From Pedobacter cryoconitis (GTDB taxonomy: Bacteria; Bacteroidota; Bacteroidia; Sphingobacteriales; Sphingobacteriaceae): a DNA stretch of 64,000 nt. The position numbers and the translations under genes were made by a program. This document shows positions 62,365-64,000 of this stretch, in pieces (within the stretch, counting starts at the first letter, position 1; each line of letters begins with the position of its first letter). The stretch spans positions 372,001-436,000 of the forward strand of contig NZ_JACHCG010000005.1 of NCBI RefSeq assembly GCF_014200595.1, written 5' to 3'. Below the pieces are notes generated by a model. It saw only the letters and a list, made by a program, of their open reading frames with translations, made no database searches and was not told where the DNA came from.

Positions 62365-63093
62365 TTATAGAGATAATGCCTCACAAGCCTTTTCTGCGGC
62401 TTGTTTTTCTGCATTTTTCTTATTGTAATCTCTTCCGATACCGAAACTTTCACCATCGATAATGGCCTGTATAGTGAAAAGTTTGGCACTGTCGCCTTCA
62501 CTGTTCTCCATCATTTCGAACGTGATATCTTTAGCATGGCGCTGACACCATTCTATCAATTTACTTTTGAAGTTTGTTTCAGTAAGTTCAAGGGTATGAA
62601 CGTCGATATACGGCTTGACAATACGTTTAAGCAATAACTCTTTGGTGAAATTATATCCTTTATCCAGGTAAACAGCGCCTATCAGTGCTTCGAAAGCATC
62701 ACCGAGCATAGAGTGGTGTTTAGTCTGCATGTTAACCATTTTCTGATCGAAAACGATCAGCTGATCAAAGCCCATTTTTCTGGCTAGCTGATTTAAATTC
62801 ACCCTGTTAACGATCTTAGAGCGCATTTCTGTAAGGAAACCTTCTTCTTTATAAGGGTAACTTTTGAAGAGTAGTTCTGCAATAACAGCGCCAAGGATGG
62901 CATCGCCCAAAAATTCCAGGCGTTCGTTACTGCTCCGACTTCCATTTTTCAATACTTTAGCCACAGACCTGTGCCTGAATGCCATTTTATACAAAACGGT
63001 ATTTCCAGGCACAAAGCCTAACATATTTTTCAGCTTTTTTATAAACTCTTTATCAGGCGATAAATAGAGTTTATATAGGTCAAATAGGGGCAT
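62365..63093 (-). CDS. rnc: Ribonuclease III
   Basis: The 242-residue protein has the RIIID signature NERLEFLGDAILGAV, the second acidic cluster GDAFEALIGAVYLDKG, and a C-terminal dsRBD (about 170-240: SKLIEWCQRHAK, EKQAAEKACEAL). It cleaves double-stranded RNA in rRNA processing. It follows fabF on the same strand by 32 bases, as in many bacteria. Confidence 0.95.
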   Translation of the reverse strand: MPLFDLYKLYLSPDKEFIKKLKNMLGFVPGNTVLYKMAFRHRSVAKVLKNGSRSSNERLEFLGDAILGAVIAELLFKSYPYKEEGFLTEMRSKIVNRVNLNQLARKMGFDQLIVFDQKMVNMQTKHHSMLGDAFEALIGAVYLDKGYNFTKELLLKRIVKPYIDVHTLELTETNFKSKLIEWCQRHAKDITFEMMENSEGDSAKLFTIQAIIDGESFGIGRDYNKKNAEKQAAEKACEALSL

Positions 63094-63125
63094 TAAATTT
63101 ATTAAAATCGATATTTCGTGACGTT

Positions 63126-64000
63126 TTACTCTTCGTATTTTTTGAAAATTACTGATGCATTATGACCACCGAAACCAAAAGTATTGCTTAATGCAGCACG
63201 TACTAATCGTTTTTGCGGCTTATGAAAAGTGAAATTCAACTTAGGATCAAAATCAGGATCGTCGGTGAAGTGATTAATTGTTGGAGGTACGATGTCGTTT
63301 TGTACAGCAAGAATAGCAGCAATGGCCTCAACAGCACCAGCAGCACCCAAAAGGTGACCAGTCATTGATTTCGTTGAGCTGATGTTCAGTTTGTACGCAT
63401 CTTCACCAAATAAATTAACAATTGCGCTTGTTTCACTGATATCTCCAAGTGAGGTAGATGTTCCGTGAACATTGATATAATCAATATCTCCAGTTGTCAT
63501 ACCTGCATCTCTTAGTGCATTGGTCATCACCATTTTAGCACCTAATCCCTGCGGATGCGGAGCTGTAATATGATTTGCATCTGCACTCATTCCACCACCA
63601 ACTAATTCGGCGTAGATTTTAGCACCACGTGCTTTTGCATGCTCTAACTCTTCCAGGATAATAGTTCCGGCACCTTCACCTGCTACAAATCCATCCCTGT
63701 CTTTATCAAACGGTCTGGAAGCAGTTGACGGGTCGTCATTTCTTGTTGAAAGCGCATGCATTGCATTGAAACCGCCAATACCAGCTTCATTAATAATCGC
63801 TTCAGATCCACCGCTGATAATCACATCGGCCATATTCAGGCGTATGTAATTGAAAGCATCGATCATTGCATTAGTTGAAGAAGCACAGGCAGATACGGTA
63901 GCAAAGTTAGGGCCACGTAAGCCATATTTTATGGAGATGTGGCCAGGAACGATATCAATAATCATCTTTGGAATGAAGAACGGATTAATACGGGGAGTTC
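63126..64000 (-). CDS. fabF: 3-oxoacyl-ACP synthase II (5' end cut off by window)
   Basis: The frame runs off the window edge; the in-frame bases before the internal ATG at 63965 read TPRINPFFIPKM, the normal FabF interior. Catalytic Cys lies in SACASS, His in NVHGTSTSLGD and His in GHLLGAAG. It condenses malonyl-ACP with acyl-ACP in fatty acid elongation. About 291 residues are visible, so roughly 120-130 N-terminal residues are missing. rnc follows on the same strand. Confidence 0.93.
   Translation of the reverse strand, partial: TPRINPFFIPKMIIDIVPGHISIKYGLRGPNFATVSACASSTNAMIDAFNYIRLNMADVIISGGSEAIINEAGIGGFNAMHALSTRNDDPSTASRPFDKDRDGFVAGEGAGTIILEELEHAKARGAKIYAELVGGGMSADANHITAPHPQGLGAKMVMTNALRDAGMTTGDIDYINVHGTSTSLGDISETSAIVNLFGEDAYKLNISSTKSMTGHLLGAAGAVEAIAAILAVQNDIVPPTINHFTDDPDFDPKLNFTFHKPQKRLVRAALSNTFGFGGHNASVIFKKYEE

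Overview
This 64 kb window looks like chromosomal DNA of a Bacteroidota bacterium, most likely Sphingobacteriaceae (Pedobacter-like). This rests on AT-rich coding sequence, several TAnnTTTG promoter boxes, an exported or lipoprotein-rich proteome, a Bacteroidetes-type arginine operon with a succinylornithine-type transcarbamylase, and protein families typical of the group. The assignment is an inference from gene content. I found no rRNA, tRNA, CRISPR array or insertion sequence.

Layout. 1-840 is the 3' part of a zinc metallopeptidase gene. 862-7761 is a tight signalling operon: two hybrid histidine kinases, a single-domain receiver, CheR, a receiver-less CheB and a second receiver. 7.8-13.5 kb holds an M49-type peptidase, an exported amidase, glnS, a stand-alone B12-binding protein and an enoyl-CoA hydratase. 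13.6-16.4 kb holds an NtrC-type regulator followed by a YtxH/holin-like envelope gene set. 16.4-19.4 kb has an unusual 29-bp hairpin, a TlpA-like protein and two divergent serine hydrolases. aspS, an ECF sigma/membrane protein/repeat-protein operon, terC, a nucleoid protein, a bestrophin and an RlmI-like methyltransferase follow.

28-42 kb is mostly housekeeping and stress defence: CsaA-like, tadA, sod, a third serine hydrolase, oxyR with an operator-like palindrome over its own promoter, fucose synthase, then trmB, an alkyltransferase-like protein, an AhpD-like protein, tag, a CPBP protease and polA on one strand. A metallo-beta-lactamase fold protein, ybaB, an old yellow enzyme and an M28 peptidase lie on the other strand.

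42.9-54.7 kb is the most coherent block: a long leader followed by GNAT, argG, argC, argD, a transcarbamylase, an exported hydrolase, argB, proC, argE-like, argH and an aminotransferase. With a Val where acetylornithine enzymes carry Glu, the pathway probably runs on N-succinyl intermediates, which makes the first-gene GNAT a candidate N-succinylglutamate synthase. 54.8-64 kb has a small membrane protein, a possible structured RNA or miniature element, prfC, a Gln-rich repeat protein, a tetrapyrrole-methylase-type methyltransferase, nadD, gmk, yicC, an exported protein, rnc and the 3' part of fabF.

The leads most worth testing are the arginine operon leader and its succinyl chemistry, the oxyR operator/promoter overlap, the CheB/CheR module without chemoreceptors, and the structured intergenic elements at 16431-16515 and 55022-55180.
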